This document shows, one piece after another, positions 32,201-34,100 of a DNA stretch of 35,137 bases. Positions within the stretch are counted from its first letter, which is position 1. Each line of letters starts with the position of its first letter. The translations under genes and the position numbers were made by a program. The DNA lies in NCBI GenBank assembly GCA_026770585.1, contig MU646545.1:306086-341222 (forward strand), in the 5' to 3' direction. The notes under the pieces are model-generated. The model was not told the DNA's origin. It did no database searches and saw only the letters and a list, made by a program, of their open reading frames with translations. The stretch is from Baffinella frigidus (taxonomy: Eukaryota; Cryptophyceae; Cryptomonadales; Baffinellaceae).

Positions 32201-34069
32201 TTAACCCTACACCCTGAACCCTGAACCCTGAACCCTGTGTTTGTTCGCGGATCCAGAGCTCGCTGTCTGGCCTCTAGTGCACACTGTAAACGTCGGCCCT
32301 TTGAAACGATTATTGATCCTCTCTTTTGCTGTTACAGACCCTAAACCTCAAACCCCAAACCCTAAACTCTCAACACCAAACCCTCAACACCCTAAACCCT
32401 TTATTCGTTCACCCCTTGGTACAAACCCTGGTGCAAACCCTGGTGCAATCCCTACTCACCGGTCAACGACCTCAATCTCCGCGTGCTTGTCGTAAATCAG
32501 GTCCGCCCTTCCAAACCCTAAACCCCAAGCCCTAACAGTATGGCAACCCGCACGCAGGTCGCCGGTGCGAATGGGCAACACCAAACCCTCAACACCCTAA
32601 ACCCTGTATTCGTTCACCCCTTGTTACAACCCCTGGTGCAGACCCTGGAGCAATCCCTACTCACCCCATTCCCGCACGCAGGTCGCCGGTGCGAATGGGC
32701 GGTGGTGGGCAGGGAACCACGCCGCGGAGACAGGAGTCGCCGACGACGACACAGGTTTGTCAGAGAGAGAGAGGAGAGGAGAGGAGAGAGAGGAGAGAGA
32801 GGAGAGAGAGAGGAGAGAGAGAGGGGTGGCGGGAGAGAGAGAGAGAGAGAGGACAGCAGGTTTGAAAGGGCAGGGAACCACGCCGCGGCGACAGGGGTCG
32901 TCGACGACAACACAGGTTTGTCTCTCACACCTGGTTGTATTTTTCGAACGAGCTTTCTTCTGTTTTTCAAACCGGCGACGCCGCAGGTTTTGTCGCCGCC
33001 AACCCTATGATTTAGAGGTTAGTTTCAACAAAATGGTTTTCGTGTGAGTTTCTGTTCGTCAAGCCTGTCGTCGAGTTGCTTTACAATAAAGTGTTCCATA
33101 TCTCCTGCAGGCGTCCCCCTGGCGTGGTTATGGAAGTGCTTTACAATCAAGTGATATCTCTCTTTCCTGCTGCAGGCTCGGAAGTGAGGGCGCGCGCGGA
33201 TACCGTGAACCCGTCCGAGCACGTCGCCATCGGCGCTCAGGTCTTTCTCACCTCCTGGACCAGAGTGGCGTCAATGTCGTTCCCATCTCCTGAACCAGAG
33301 TATCCAGTGTCGTGTCCGACTTCTTACTCACAGTGTCCAGAGTCGTGTCCGACTTTGTACGCAGCGTCGTGTATCGTGTCCAACGCCTGGTACCGAGAAC
33401 CCTTCCCAGCACGTTGCAGTTGGACGCCAAATCCGTTCTTTCGAAATTAAAGACGTTTCGGCGTCAGGCAGCATATTGCCGTGGGTCCCTGACCCGGTAG
33501 GGTGTCTGGTGTCGTATCCAAATACTGACCCACTTTCCCTTCCTGCAGGAGGGTGTGGTGGAGGGGGCGACTCTGGTACTTCAGGTTACGAGGCCCCCCC
33601 CCCCCTCCCCTTCTTCTTCTTTATTACTCTCGATACAGGTCCGAAATGAGGCCTTTGAGCCGTGAGTTGCGCGATGCAAAAGTCTATGAGTCTTAAGAAA
33701 CGGGCCCGCCTCAGAGATAGGAGCTATGCCCCCCCCTGCTCCTCCCGTAGACTAATCCGTGTGTGCCCTGGTCCTAACCGTCTCGATACAAACCCTCTTC
33801 CGCTTGTCTGGTACTACTCCCGTCCGGATAAGTTACCGTCCCGGTAAAGACCCAGTCCGGTTCAGTCAACCTCGGGTCTAAACCCAAACCCTGAAAATAA
33901 ACCCAAACCCTGAACCCTACACCCTCAAACCTTGGCCGCTCGTTTGCAGGTGGTAGGCAGCATGGTGCCGGACGGCCCTCAGGTCCCTCCCCTCCCCCCA
34001 CCCACTTGGGCACCCCGTGCCACTTGGGCACCCCGTCACCCACCTCTCTCTCTCTCAAACACACACACA

Positions 34070-34100
<31 letters not shown>

